46,349 nt of DNA from Aequorivita xiaoshiensis (GCF_022008395.1 NZ_JAIRBB010000016.1:1-46349); one strand, 5' to 3'. Positions 36,784 through 46,142 are shown, counted from the first letter of the stretch. Translations and numbers: made by a program. Notes: generated by a model from the sequence alone, not told the origin.

Positions 36784-38196
36784 TTAGTCAGATATATTTT
36801 TAATGTATGCTGAAGGAGTGCTACCGGTAATTTCTTTAAAAGCGGTAGTAAAACTACTTTGTGATACAAATCCGCTTTCCTCTGCCAAGTAGCTTATTTT
36901 GTAAGAGCGATATTTTGCATCAGACTTAAGCTTATCTACTATATACTGAATTCTTAATGAGTTGATATATGCATTAAAACTTTTATTCTTAGACGCATTT
37001 ATTACAGAAGACAAATATCGAGTATTGGTGCCCAATTGTTTGGCTAAGCTTGCTATACGCAACTGTTTATCCAAAAAAAGTTTAGAGTTTTCAAATTTTC
37101 GAAGTTTTTCTAAAATTTCTTCCTCTGTTTTATCCGAGATTACAGTGCCTTTTGAATCGTCAATATCATCTTTTGTATCAACCCTATTCCTTCTGAAATA
37201 TCTATTTCCGAAATAGATTAATAACAATAAACCAAGTAATCCGATTACAATATATAACTGTCTATTTCTAACAAGTACTTTCTCTACATTGTCCTTTTGT
37301 TTTTTACGATACACTCCCTGTATTAAAGAAACCTTAGCATTTCGGATGCTTTGATTTTTTTCGAAAAAATAATTTTGAAGTCTTTTTTCATAAACCATTA
37401 AACTATCTTCATTTCTCTTAATACTCCAGTATTGGATCGCTTTGTTTAATAAAACAGCTTCAAGTTCAACATCAAATAAATTATCAACTACTTTTTGGTA
37501 TTCTGTACTATCTGTATGATTCAGGTTTAAATACGTTCTTGAAGCCTGACTTAAAGGCTTAACATTAAAATCACGAATTATTTTATTAAAATAGAGTCTA
37601 GACGAATCATTTTGTTGCGAATAATACAATTTTGCAATTTGAAACTGAATAAAAGGCTTTCTTTCATCCTTGTCATCCATTTTATCAAGTATCTCCTTTA
37701 AACCTGATATTTTACTTTCTGTTTGTTCGGGTTTTAAATACTTAACCTTAAGTAACGATAAATCAATCGCATATTTTTTCTTTAGGTTAAGATTGAGATT
37801 GTTGTAACTATTTAATGCTTTCTCATAAACAGTGTTACCTTCTCCCATTAAGTTAAGATCGTTATAAAGAGTGGCTAGCTCACGCCAATATTCAAATTGT
37901 AAATCTGTACTTGTGGAATTAGTGATAGTGCTTTCTATTTTTTGGGAAATTGCAACTGCTTCTTCATACTCACCAAGCAACCTATTTAGTTGTAATTTCT
38001 TGATCTCAATAGCAACAGATTCTTCCGTATTGGTGTTTTTAAGTAAGTAATCGTAGAGTTTTAGTGATTTATAGGGATCGTTAAATCGACTTTCAATTGC
38101 TTCAATAAATAACTTTTCTTCTTCCGAATTTTGTGCTTTAAGAAGCTGAGCGCCTAAAACCACAAATAATATGATAAAAAAAAGATTAAGCTTCAT
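36784..38196 (-). CDS. Membrane-anchored TPR-AraC family regulator
   Basis: The 470-aa protein starts with a signal-like segment (ending near LLKAQ), continues with about 280 residues of TPR-like helices on the outside (SRFNDPYKSLKLYDYLL, WRELATLYNDLNLMGEGNTVY), one membrane segment near 311-331, and a cytoplasmic AraC helix-turn-helix domain at about 365-470 (LRIASLAKQLGTNTRYLSSVIN, ISYLAEESGFVSQSSFTTAFKEITGSTPSAYI). The layout suggests a one-component receptor that carries an extracytoplasmic signal straight to DNA. It lies just downstream of a T9SS cargo gene. Confidence 0.88.
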   Translation of the reverse strand: MKLNLFFIILFVVLGAQLLKAQNSEEEKLFIEAIESRFNDPYKSLKLYDYLLKNTNTEESVAIEIKKLQLNRLLGEYEEAVAISQKIESTITNSTSTDLQFEYWRELATLYNDLNLMGEGNTVYEKALNSYNNLNLNLKKKYAIDLSLLKVKYLKPEQTESKISGLKEILDKMDDKDERKPFIQFQIAKLYYSQQNDSSRLYFNKIIRDFNVKPLSQASRTYLNLNHTDSTEYQKVVDNLFDVELEAVLLNKAIQYWSIKRNEDSLMVYEKRLQNYFFEKNQSIRNAKVSLIQGVYRKKQKDNVEKVLVRNRQLYIVIGLLGLLLLIYFGNRYFRRNRVDTKDDIDDSKGTVISDKTEEEILEKLRKFENSKLFLDKQLRIASLAKQLGTNTRYLSSVINASKNKSFNAYINSLRIQYIVDKLKSDAKYRSYKISYLAEESGFVSQSSFTTAFKEITGSTPSAYIKNISD

Positions 38197-38218
38197 AAAA
38201 CCTCATTGATCTGAAGTA

Positions 38219-38226
38219 CAAAACTA
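38219..38226 (-). promoter_or_regulatory. Putative promoter -7 element of the AraC-type gene
   Basis: TAGTTTTG on the minus strand fits TAnnTTTG and would give a leader of about 16 bases. A terminator for the upstream gene ends just before it, supporting a separate transcript. Confidence 0.45.
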
Positions 38227-38261
38227 CATCATTTTACTAACCTTAAAGATTCGTATTGTAA

Positions 38262-38298
38262 TAAAAAAAACTCCTCAACTATTTAATAATTGAGGAGT
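38262..38298 (-). terminator. Terminator after the T9SS cargo gene
   Basis: On the minus strand CTCCTCAA and TTGAGGAG form an 8-bp perfect stem, extendable by AT pairs, followed by eight T residues. It lies 40 bases after the stop codon at 38337. Confidence 0.9.
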
Positions 38299-38336
38299 AG
38301 GACAAACAAAAAAAAGAAATCACCAATAATCCTAAA

Positions 38337-40361
38337 TTATTTCTTTATGAACTTCAACTGCTTTAAAGTTCCATTATTCAACGTAACCTTTGCAATATAT
38401 AAACCACTAGATAAACTTGAAACATTTATGGAACCCTGAGTATCTTTCATAGATTTATTCTTTAAAAGATTCCCTGAAATATTGTAAATCTGAATAGATT
38501 CTATTGAGACTCCTGCATTAACATTTAACACTTCGGATGTTGGGTTAGGGTATAATGAAAACTGTGTTACCACATTATTTTCAACGCCCAAAATCGATTC
38601 AAATGGCAATCTGTAAAAATCAGTCTGCATTTGATTATTACCCGTTTCGTATTGAACAGTCATTTTATTAAAGACCCCGTTTCCATCGGTAAGAAAACTA
38701 GAACCAATTACGTTACCTATTCCTGTATCACCTCTAAACTCAACCAATTTATCTTCATTGCTCTTTGAAACTACTAAATTGTTGAAATTAGAACCATCTG
38801 CAGCCATTTGTTTATAGATGTACATGAAGTATAATTCACTATCATCTACAAATAAATTAGGAATAAGAGCAAACCTCGTTAATATAGGTTGGAAAAGAAC
38901 CACATCTCCAGGTAAGATAAATCTATGTCTTTTAAAAAGCGAACCATCTCTCTCATACTCATTTACAACTCCAAAAATATTTCCATTTTCTTCATCTGGT
39001 TCTCCTAATCCAACGAGATAGTTATAAGAATACCCTTTTTGAATTCTATTGAAATCAGCAGAAATTTGATCACCATTATGATTTGCATCTAAAATCAACT
39101 CAAAAGACCAGCTTTCTATATTAAAAAAACCAAGGTTAGTAGCCACACCATCTGCTCCCATCAAAAAGCCTAACTGATTATCGTGCCCATCTACACTATT
39201 AAGCTCCATAAAACTGTCGATAATGTATTCATTAAGCTCGTGAATCATTTCACCATCTTCGTTTGCAACCATATACGTATTCCACTCATTATCCGCAATC
39301 ATATCGTAATAAGTTATACCATAAACCACCTCTAACTTACTATCTGAATTAAATATATCGCTAGAAATATCATAGGTTTGATCTCTATAAAACACGCCAA
39401 ATTGGCCCATTGGAATTACAAATTGTCCTGCATCCGGATACCTTGTTTCAATGTCTAAATACATTGTTTTCACCTCTTCCAAATTCAAATCTAATAGCTT
39501 AATAACTAGATTATTATCTGGAAACACCTCTAAGGTTGCATTATCCATAAATAAATGCTTATAATGTGCCAAAGCAACATATTCTACACCGTCAATAGTT
39601 ATAAAGTTGAAAGGAGAACCCATTAAAAAGTTTATCAATTCTGAATCATAAACATAGCTATTATCTAACTCCCAAGTAGCAGCATTAAAAGCCCTGATAG
39701 TTACATCATTATCATCGGCCATATAAGTAAATACTTTATGATTCCCAGCAGCATCAATTTTAGTTTCAGCTGCATATCCGTCAAGTTGTTGCAAAATTTC
39801 ACCTTCTTCATTTACCACCCAAACTTCCCAAACTTGATCGTCTGGACCGGGATCTACACCTTCAAAATAATGAAGGAAAATCATAAATTCTTTGTTACTA
39901 TCAGCGTTAAAAAAGTTTGATGAATAATGATTTACCACTTCTATTTGATTTGCAGATTCTGGCACTTCAATGGTAAAATCATCAACGATTTCGATATCAT
40001 CGTTATAAGTTTTTACCGTGTAGTTATTCCCAATTCGTTCTGAGGAATAAAGTATCTCACCGCCGTTCTCAACTTTGTTAATCACCCCCCATCTAAGCAC
40101 ATCTATTTGTGCATAGGGTTCAAAATCTGAAGTAGTGCGATTTGAGTTATTTGTAACCGCGCCACTCGTCGAATCATCTTTAAAAGGAGAAGTTACAAGT
40201 TTTGGCCTATTAAGCTCTGTTAGGTTATAATGCTTAAAAGCTTGAATTTCTTTTTTGCGCATTTCAATAGAGTGACCATTGGAAGTTGAAGATTGTGGAG
40301 TTTGCGCAATTGCTGCTACTGAAATTAACATCAGCAATACAAGTGTGGTTTTAAATTTCAT
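38337..40361 (-). CDS. Secreted protein with T9SS type A sorting domain
   Basis: The 674-aa protein has a signal peptide (MKFKTTLVLLMLIS, cleavage near AIAQ) and a C-terminal type A sorting domain of about 80 residues (FSLYPNPTSEVLNVN, YNISGNLLKN, LSSGLYIAKV, ending KQLKFIKK). T9SS exports such proteins across the outer membrane and removes the domain. The middle part is beta-rich with repeated acidic turns (FNADSNKEFMIF, FNSDSKLEVVYG), resembling beta-propeller or FG-GAP-like repeats; no enzyme motif is recognised. The ATG at 40361 is chosen for its signal peptide over the in-frame ATG at 40406. Confidence 0.9.
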   Translation of the reverse strand: MKFKTTLVLLMLISVAAIAQTPQSSTSNGHSIEMRKKEIQAFKHYNLTELNRPKLVTSPFKDDSTSGAVTNNSNRTTSDFEPYAQIDVLRWGVINKVENGGEILYSSERIGNNYTVKTYNDDIEIVDDFTIEVPESANQIEVVNHYSSNFFNADSNKEFMIFLHYFEGVDPGPDDQVWEVWVVNEEGEILQQLDGYAAETKIDAAGNHKVFTYMADDNDVTIRAFNAATWELDNSYVYDSELINFLMGSPFNFITIDGVEYVALAHYKHLFMDNATLEVFPDNNLVIKLLDLNLEEVKTMYLDIETRYPDAGQFVIPMGQFGVFYRDQTYDISSDIFNSDSKLEVVYGITYYDMIADNEWNTYMVANEDGEMIHELNEYIIDSFMELNSVDGHDNQLGFLMGADGVATNLGFFNIESWSFELILDANHNGDQISADFNRIQKGYSYNYLVGLGEPDEENGNIFGVVNEYERDGSLFKRHRFILPGDVVLFQPILTRFALIPNLFVDDSELYFMYIYKQMAADGSNFNNLVVSKSNEDKLVEFRGDTGIGNVIGSSFLTDGNGVFNKMTVQYETGNNQMQTDFYRLPFESILGVENNVVTQFSLYPNPTSEVLNVNAGVSIESIQIYNISGNLLKNKSMKDTQGSINVSSLSSGLYIAKVTLNNGTLKQLKFIKK

Positions 40362-40628
40362 TTGAAATAATTTTGTGTGAAGTAAAATTTGAAGGGAACA
40401 AAACAACTAAAAAGATACCTCAACAAAAAATTGAAATCCACTGAATTTAGTGAAAATTACGTGAATTCATCAAAATAAAAAACAGCGCAAAACACTAATA
40501 ACCAATGTTTTACACTCAAATTGAAAAGTTTTCGTCAAATAAAGAGAATTCTTCGTAAACTGCATAAGAATACCCGAATAAAAAAGATGAAATACGATTA
40601 ATGTTTAGGGTTTTAAAGGTTAGTATCT

Positions 40629-41729
40629 TCATTTGTTTTTAACCCAAATCCACAATTGCCACACTGAAACTATCATGGCAATTACCAAAAGACCATATAG
40701 AATATAATCTAAAACCTTTAAACTTTTACCTGTATCTAGAGGCTGCTCTTCGACAAACTGAAGTACATTTTCAAACTGTCTTTCTTCGAGAATTTCAATT
40801 TCCTTAGCTGAATTACTATATTTTTTTCGATATAATTCATAATTACTCTTATCTCCTAAAGCCAAAAAGTTTTCTTTTAAAAGAAGGTATAATTCGGTTT
40901 TAGTTTTTGGGTTTTGTGTTGTATCGATAGTATTTAGAATTTGCGCTACACTATCTTTTGCAGCCACATAATTTCCTTCTTGAGAAGCTATTTTAGCAAG
41001 ACCAATATTAGCCCAATGTTTATATTCTTCTAGTTCGTTTTGTATAGCAATGCTATAAGCTTTTTTAAAATTTGTTTTAGCCTGTTTCAATTTATTAAGG
41101 TCTAACAAGCAATTTCCTTTTTCAAGAAATACTAAAGCTAAATTATTAACGGATACAGAATTTTCTGGCATTGTTTGGTAGGAAGCTATAGATAAATTGT
41201 AATTCTTAATGGCGTATTCACAGTCTATCTCATCTTTATATCCATTCCCTTTTATAGCGTATATATTACCTCTAGAAACTGCCAAAGCTTCTTTAGATAG
41301 GTCAGAACTTTCTAGGAGATTTTCGGCTCTATCCAAATATTCTCTGGAAATAGCATTTAGATGTGATAATTGGTATTGCTCTGCCAAAACCCCTAAGGCC
41401 CAAATTTTATATTGTACGTTACCGGAGCTTTTTGCCAACTCCCAAGTTTTTGAAGCAAATTGTAACGATTTTCCATTTTCATTGAGAGCGGTATAACCAT
41501 TAACCATGGTAATTAAAGCATAAATCTTTGTTTCCAACAATTCTGCTTTCTGATAAACTTCCGTACTTAACGCTACAGCTTTAGCTGCATCTTGATATAC
41601 GTTTAAGTTTGCCTCCTCAAGTTCTTTAGCAAATTCTTTCTGAGACTGAGCGATTCCAATTTGTGGTATTACGAAGCAGCAAGTAATGCATATTATAGTT
41701 AGAATAAAAAGTGATTTAGAAGAATGCAT
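40629..41729 (-). CDS. TPR protein with C-terminal membrane anchor
   Basis: The 366-aa protein has an N-terminal signal sequence (HSSKSLFILTIICITC, cleavage near GIAQS), about 300 residues of TPR helices (KLKQAKTNFKKAYSIAIQNE), and one C-terminal membrane segment (LDYILYGLLVIAMIVSVWQL) followed only by WIWVKNK. It looks like the sensing part of the TPR-AraC regulator at 36784 without the DNA-binding domain. The stop is genuine in this sequence. The ATG at 41729 is preferred: it starts the signal peptide and lies downstream of a -7-like element that overlaps the alternative ATG at 41762. Confidence 0.82.
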   Translation of the reverse strand: MHSSKSLFILTIICITCCFVIPQIGIAQSQKEFAKELEEANLNVYQDAAKAVALSTEVYQKAELLETKIYALITMVNGYTALNENGKSLQFASKTWELAKSSGNVQYKIWALGVLAEQYQLSHLNAISREYLDRAENLLESSDLSKEALAVSRGNIYAIKGNGYKDEIDCEYAIKNYNLSIASYQTMPENSVSVNNLALVFLEKGNCLLDLNKLKQAKTNFKKAYSIAIQNELEEYKHWANIGLAKIASQEGNYVAAKDSVAQILNTIDTTQNPKTKTELYLLLKENFLALGDKSNYELYRKKYSNSAKEIEILEERQFENVLQFVEEQPLDTGKSLKVLDYILYGLLVIAMIVSVWQLWIWVKNK

Positions 41730-41761
41730 GCCTATTTGCAATTTAGGGAATTGGGAAGCCA

Positions 41762-41769
41762 CAAATATA
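41762..41769 (-). promoter_or_regulatory. Putative promoter -7 element of the TPR membrane protein
   Basis: TATATTTG on the minus strand fits TAnnTTTG and gives a leader of about 26 bases to the ATG at 41729. A palindrome lies just upstream, at 41773-41788. Confidence 0.55.
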
Positions 41770-41772
41770 ATC

Positions 41773-41788
41773 TATACATTCTTGTATA
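41773..41788. promoter_or_regulatory. Palindrome upstream of the TPR gene promoter
   Basis: TATACA and TGTATA are separated by four bases and begin three bases upstream of the -7-like element. The position would suit an operator. The arms are AT-rich, so chance is possible. Confidence 0.35.
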
Positions 41789-41798
41789 ACGATTAGTA

Positions 41799-42347
41799 TC
41801 ACTTTCGATTTTGCAGCTTTTGCCACTCGGTTCTTGTCAAGGTATAGAAATTGTGAAGTACACCTTCATAGATAAATTCATTTCGTTTAATAAGTCCCGA
41901 TTTTTCCAACACGATATTTGAAGCTGTATGATTTATTTCTGCGATTCCTACAATCTCATCTAAACCTAAATTTTGAAATCCGTGATTTAATGAGGCTATA
42001 GCCGTTTCCGACGCATACCCTTGGCCCCAATACTCTTTTAGAAATCGATATCCTAAATCATAGTAATTAGTCTTGCCGTTTACCACATCGGTAATTAACC
42101 TAAATCCACTCCACCCGATAAAAGCTCCACTTTCTTTTTCAATTACTGCCCATCTGCCAATTCCGTTTTCCAGATATTGCTGTTGAATATTTTTAATTAT
42201 TTTTTTTGCCTCCTCAATGGTAGAAATCGGTTTTTTTCCTAGAAAAACATGAACATCAGGATCTGAATCCATAGCGAACATCGCCTGAACATCGGTGTCT
42301 TTTATGTCGCGCATAAGTAAGCGTTCTGTCTCTAAGTGTATTGTCAT
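41799..42347 (-). CDS. GNAT family N-acetyltransferase, RimJ/RimL-like
   Basis: The 182-aa protein starts LETERLLMRDIKDTDVQAMF, typical of the RimJ-like acetyltransferases (Acetyltransf_3), and has the acetyl-CoA-binding stretch YWGQGYASETAIASL followed by GIAEINHTASNIVLEKSGL. It should transfer acetyl from acetyl-CoA to an amine; protein N-termini, amino sugars or small molecules are all possible. It stands alone between the TPR and EamA genes on the same strand. Confidence 0.9.
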   Translation of the reverse strand: MTIHLETERLLMRDIKDTDVQAMFAMDSDPDVHVFLGKKPISTIEEAKKIIKNIQQQYLENGIGRWAVIEKESGAFIGWSGFRLITDVVNGKTNYYDLGYRFLKEYWGQGYASETAIASLNHGFQNLGLDEIVGIAEINHTASNIVLEKSGLIKRNEFIYEGVLHNFYTLTRTEWQKLQNRK

Positions 42348-42450
42348 ATTATAATTTTTAATGAAGAACTAAGATGTAACTCAATAAAAAAATTTAAATT
42401 CCTAAGTAAAAAACCATCTCAATAAACCAATCCCTAACTTTCAATTTCCA

Positions 42451-43359
42451 TTAAACCTGTTTTCCACTTTTAAAACGCAACTGTCTAAAGCTTATCTTAT
42501 CGAAAGTGAGTCCACCTACAATTAGGAAGAGCCCGATAATAGTAGGAAACCTAATAGGTTCTTCCAACACAAAATAAATTACTACTAAGGATAGAAAGGG
42601 AACTAAGTAAACAAGGTTACTCACTTTAGCTGCAGTAATAGATTTTTTAAGTGCGATAGACCAAATTACGAAAGTAATCCCCATTTCAAATAACCCCACA
42701 TATACCGCACCTCCAAATGATTTAACATCTACAAACACTATTTCCGAAGTGAGCAACAAGGCGATGAGAATATAGATAAATCCGAAGAAAAAATTGAGAA
42801 ACAATTTACTTAGTTCATCGCGTTCGTCTTTTATATTAAAAATCCAGAACAGAGCCCAGATAACTGCAGAAGCTAGTCCGAATAACACGCCTTGCCCATT
42901 AGTAAATGACAAATTAATTAAATTACCGCCAGTAGCAATAATAAGCACACCTATAAAACTTATACCAATTGCAACTAAGTTTTTTAAACCTATTTTTTGT
43001 TTGAGTAAAGGTACGGCTAATAAGCTAAGCATAATCGGCCAAGTATAATTAAGTGCTTGTGCTTCCTGGGCAGGCAATAGGTCGTATGCTTTAAATAAAA
43101 CGATATAATACAAAAACGGATTTATAGCACCGTAAAAAGCCGATCTCAAAATAGCTTTTGAAGGGAGTTTGGCGAGGTTACCAAATTTCTTGGTTACAAG
43201 CATAAGGATACTCAGGGTCAATAAAGCTGTGGCGGATGACCAAAATAGCAACTGTAGAAAACTATAACTCTGTAGCGCAATTTTCATACTAGTTGCAACC
43301 GTACTCCATAAAAGCACAGCAAGACCCGCATATATATATGCCTGTTTTTGATTTTTCAT
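42451..43359 (-). CDS. EamA/DMT superfamily transporter
   Basis: The 302-aa inner membrane protein has ten predicted membrane segments in two EamA repeats. The first begins AYIYAGLAVLLWSTVATSMKIAL and the second VLFGLASAVIWALFWIFNI. The family exports or imports small metabolites such as amino acids; the substrate cannot be read from sequence. The N-terminal helix with LLWSTV and the closing VPFLSLVVIYFVLEEP motif are typical. The C-terminus is short and basic. Confidence 0.9.
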   Translation of the reverse strand: MKNQKQAYIYAGLAVLLWSTVATSMKIALQSYSFLQLLFWSSATALLTLSILMLVTKKFGNLAKLPSKAILRSAFYGAINPFLYYIVLFKAYDLLPAQEAQALNYTWPIMLSLLAVPLLKQKIGLKNLVAIGISFIGVLIIATGGNLINLSFTNGQGVLFGLASAVIWALFWIFNIKDERDELSKLFLNFFFGFIYILIALLLTSEIVFVDVKSFGGAVYVGLFEMGITFVIWSIALKKSITAAKVSNLVYLVPFLSLVVIYFVLEEPIRFPTIIGLFLIVGGLTFDKISFRQLRFKSGKQV

Positions 43360-43646
43360 TTAAAACCTTATTTGGAAGTTTAAAAGTATGATTTTTTTAA
43401 TCGTGACCGACAAAGATTTAAAATAGCTTTGTTAAAGAACATAAGGCGCAGAACTTGTTCCAAATAAATTAATAGTTAGAACATTTTCATTTGATAGATT
43501 TTGGAAGTTTTTCAGGCATCTAAGCGAGCTATTACTCAATGAAAAAGATAAAAATCGTAGGTTTGACTGTACTATAAATTTTTTAATAAATTTCCTGACA
43601 AAATTTTTTTAAACAAATTGAAAGTTCATCTAATTAGCCATCAAGA

Positions 43647-43961
43647 TCAAAACAAAATCTTATACGGACGTTCAATTTTCTCCTGCAATTCTTGAATGCC
43701 CATCAGTCTAACTTTTCTTAAAAATTCTTTTCCTTCAAAAAACACTAATAATGTGGGAGCCGAAAAAACTCCCAACTCTCCTGAAATGCCCGGGGATTTA
43801 TCTATTTCAACGTGAATAAATTTTACTGCAGGAAAATTTTCAGAAAACAACTCTTCTACTTTTGGCCTTAGTGCATGGCATACTCCACAATGAGGTGCAG
43901 AAAAGTAAACTGCAACTGCAGCTTCAGTTTCTACCAAATTATTTAATATTTCTACATCCAT
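43647..43961 (-). CDS. Thioredoxin-like protein
   Basis: The 104-aa protein has a thioredoxin fold with active site Cys25-Gly-Val-Cys28 (APHCGVCHALRP) in place of CGPC, and the cis-proline loop FSAPTLLVFF. There is no signal peptide, so it should act in the cytosol as a thiol reductase or oxidant-defence partner. Redox preference cannot be judged from the altered dipeptide. It lies 155 bases downstream of the thioesterase gene. Confidence 0.9.
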   Translation of the reverse strand: MDVEILNNLVETEAAVAVYFSAPHCGVCHALRPKVEELFSENFPAVKFIHVEIDKSPGISGELGVFSAPTLLVFFEGKEFLRKVRLMGIQELQEKIERPYKILF

Positions 43962-44038
43962 ATGTTATGAATTTATTGTTTTCAATTAGAATTACAGACT
44001 TTAAGTGTATGTCCATCTTCAAGTCTTACTCGTTAGAT

Positions 44039-44087
44039 GGCACTCAGTCTTAAATCCTAAAGCAAAGCAATCTTATAACTGAGCGCC
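44039..44087 (-). repeat. 10-bp stem hairpin between the thioesterase and thioredoxin genes
   Basis: On the minus strand GGCGCTCAGT (44087-44078) pairs with ACTGAGTGCC (44048-44039) with one G-U pair. The loop is 29 bases and no T-run follows. It lies 30 bases after the thioesterase stop and 77 bases ahead of the thioredoxin ATG. It may be an mRNA processing or regulatory structure. Confidence 0.45.
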
Positions 44088-44116
44088 GACAGATTGTTTT
44101 TAAATTAAAACCTTAA

Positions 44117-44563
44117 TTATTTAGAATTTTCATTGTTAGTCTTATTCATTCTAACAAAATTATAAACTCCTTTTCCTTCGGCTATCAGTGTTTCATTTTG
44201 AAATGCTTTCATTCTTGCTACAAGAATTCTATTTCCAAACCGTATTATTTTACCTTCAACCATAATAGCCTCGGGTTCGGCACCTCTTAAATAATCTACC
44301 CTTAAATCGATAGTAGAAATTTTATCTTGTAGTGAAGTAAAGTGCATAGCACCAATTACGCCACCCACAGAATCCATAACGGTAGCAATAACGCCTCCGT
44401 GCCATCTGTTATTTCTAAAATCGCCTACCAATTCTTTCCTAAATGGAACGCTAATTCTCACAAAATCCTTTTCGAGCAATTCTATTTTCAATCCCAAAAA
44501 CTTATGCATTGGGATACTTTTTTCAAAGGTGGTTTTAATAAGTTCTGTATTATCGAGGAGCAT
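44117..44563 (-). CDS. PaaI-like hotdog thioesterase
   Basis: The 148-aa protein fits the hotdog fold of acyl-CoA thioesterases. RWHGGVIATVMDSVGGVIGAMHF is the central helix motif with the HGG signature, and TIDLRVDYLRGAEPEAIMVEG forms the core strands that follow. It would hydrolyse an acyl-CoA, perhaps a phenylacetyl- or other aromatic-CoA by family, but no catabolic genes are nearby to support a substrate. Cytosolic. Confidence 0.88.
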   Translation of the reverse strand: MLLDNTELIKTTFEKSIPMHKFLGLKIELLEKDFVRISVPFRKELVGDFRNNRWHGGVIATVMDSVGGVIGAMHFTSLQDKISTIDLRVDYLRGAEPEAIMVEGKIIRFGNRILVARMKAFQNETLIAEGKGVYNFVRMNKTNNENSK

Positions 44564-44789
44564 ATTTTTAAGTTCTTTTCTAAAATCAACTTTTACAAAT
44601 CTTATGATTTTATATAGGCTGATATTATATCCTTTATTCCTTCAAATGTAAAAATAAACCTGCAGAACAAATGCCAAATAATTACAAATGAATTTTATGA
44701 ATTATTAATATTGAAATAAATGAATGTAGAATCTAAATTACCAATTAGCAAATCTATAAAGCAAAGTCCAGTCAAAGTATCGAAATAAC

Positions 44790-44797
44790 TATCTTTG
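44790..44797 (+). promoter_or_regulatory. Putative purK promoter -7 element
   Basis: TATCTTTG fits TAnnTTTG and would give a leader of about 20 bases before the purK ATG. No purine-riboswitch-like structure is seen in the 260-base gap. Confidence 0.55.
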
Positions 44798-44823
44798 CAA
44801 ATTATAAAAAACCAATAATCAAT

Positions 44824-45978
44824 ATGAACTACTTCTCCACCAACTTCACGCTCGGCATTCTTGGCGGCGGACAATTGGGAAAAATGATGTTATACGAAAC
44901 CCGAAAGTGGGACATTCGCACTCACGTTCTCGACCCAAGTAATGAAGCTCCCTCCAAAATTGCGACAGATTACTTTCAACAAGGTGATTTAATGGACTTT
45001 GAAACCGTTTATAACTTCGGGAAAAAAGTAGATGTACTTACTTTTGAAATTGAAGGTGTAAATGTGGAAGCTTTGGAAAAGCTGGAAAACGAAGGTGTGA
45101 AAGTTTATCCTAGTGCCGCAACCTTGCGAAATATTCAGGATAAAGGAGTTCAGAAGCAGTTTTATAAGAAACATAAAATCCCTACTTCACCGTTTAAAGT
45201 TTACAAGGACAAAAATGATTTAAATGAAGCGATTGTTAGAAAAGAGCTGCATTTCCCATTTGTATGGAAAAGTTGTACTGGCGGTTATGATGGAAAAGGC
45301 GTAAGCGTTATTAGAAATGCTGAAGATATTATCCCGCTATCCTCTGAAGCTTGTATAGCTGAAAAACTAATTCCATTTAAAAATGAACTTGCTGTAATTG
45401 TTGCAAGAAATCCTTCAGGCGAAGTAATAACGTATCCCGTTGTTGAAATGGAGTTTCATCCAGAGGCCAATCAAGTAGAATATGTGATTTGTCCTGCGAG
45501 AATAGACGAAACCGTTGCCAATAAAGCAAGAGCTTTAGCTGAAAAAGTATCGGAATCGTTTAGACATGTCGGACTTTTGGCTGTAGAATTGTTTCAAACC
45601 GAAGACGATGAAGTTTTAGTAAACGAAGTAGCGCCAAGACCACACAATAGCGGTCATTACAGTATTGAAGCTAGCTACACCAACCAATTTGAACAACAGA
45701 TTAGAGCCATTTTAGACTTACCTTTAGGTAATACTGATAGCAAGGTAGGTGGAATTATGGTTAATTTAGTTGGTGCAGAAGGACATACGGGTCAGGTTGT
45801 CTACAAAAACATAGACAAAATACTAGCGATGGAAGGAGTAACACCTCACATTTACGGTAAAAAAGAAACGCGTCCCTTTAGAAAAATGGGCCACGTAACC
45901 ATAGTAAATAAAGATCTCGACAAGGCACGAAAAATTGCGGAGGAAGTTAAAAAGACAATTGAAGTTGTTAGTGAGTAA
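44824..45978 (+). CDS. purK: N5-carboxyaminoimidazole ribonucleotide synthase PurK
   Basis: PurK carboxylates AIR at the expense of ATP and bicarbonate to give N5-CAIR in purine synthesis. The 384-aa ATP-grasp protein has the N-terminal LGILGGGQLGKMM, the nucleotide-binding FVWKSCTGGYDGKGV near residue 146, the metal-binding NEVAPRPHNSGHYSIEAS near 279, and HIYGKKETRPFRKMGHV near the end. The partner purE does not follow here; instead come inverted repeats and a GIY-YIG gene. Confidence 0.96.
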   Translation: MNYFSTNFTLGILGGGQLGKMMLYETRKWDIRTHVLDPSNEAPSKIATDYFQQGDLMDFETVYNFGKKVDVLTFEIEGVNVEALEKLENEGVKVYPSAATLRNIQDKGVQKQFYKKHKIPTSPFKVYKDKNDLNEAIVRKELHFPFVWKSCTGGYDGKGVSVIRNAEDIIPLSSEACIAEKLIPFKNELAVIVARNPSGEVITYPVVEMEFHPEANQVEYVICPARIDETVANKARALAEKVSESFRHVGLLAVELFQTEDDEVLVNEVAPRPHNSGHYSIEASYTNQFEQQIRAILDLPLGNTDSKVGGIMVNLVGAEGHTGQVVYKNIDKILAMEGVTPHIYGKKETRPFRKMGHVTIVNKDLDKARKIAEEVKKTIEVVSE

Positions 45979-46033
45979 ATCGTAGATCGCTAATACACTT
46001 TGTAAAATAAATAATATTAATTAAAAATAACAA

Positions 46034-46115
46034 TGTCCCCTCGAGCGCAGTCGAGAGGTCGATTTTAAGCAAGATTCGTCTTAATAAGTAGGTCTCGACT
46101 GCGCTCGACCTGACA
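46034..46115. repeat. Inverted pair of palindromic repeats (REPIN-like)
   Basis: Copy A (46034-46058) reads TGTC-CCC, then the core TCGAGCGCAGTCGAGA, then GG. Copy B (46115-46091, minus strand) reads TGTC-AGG, the identical 16-base core, then CC. The flanking bases change together (CC...GG versus GG...CC), so each copy keeps its own pairing. A 30-base AT-rich spacer (46061-46090) separates them. Both are GC-rich compared with their surroundings. Very similar dispersed repeats are, to my memory, common in flavobacterial genomes. Confidence 0.85.
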
Positions 46116-46142
46116 CGTAAATGTTAATAAAACCTGTTCTAA

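Noticed and set aside
36660-36869. Open frame of 69 codons on the minus strand after the AraC-type gene
   Set aside because: It mostly overlaps the AraC domain in another frame; the remaining part is low-complexity.
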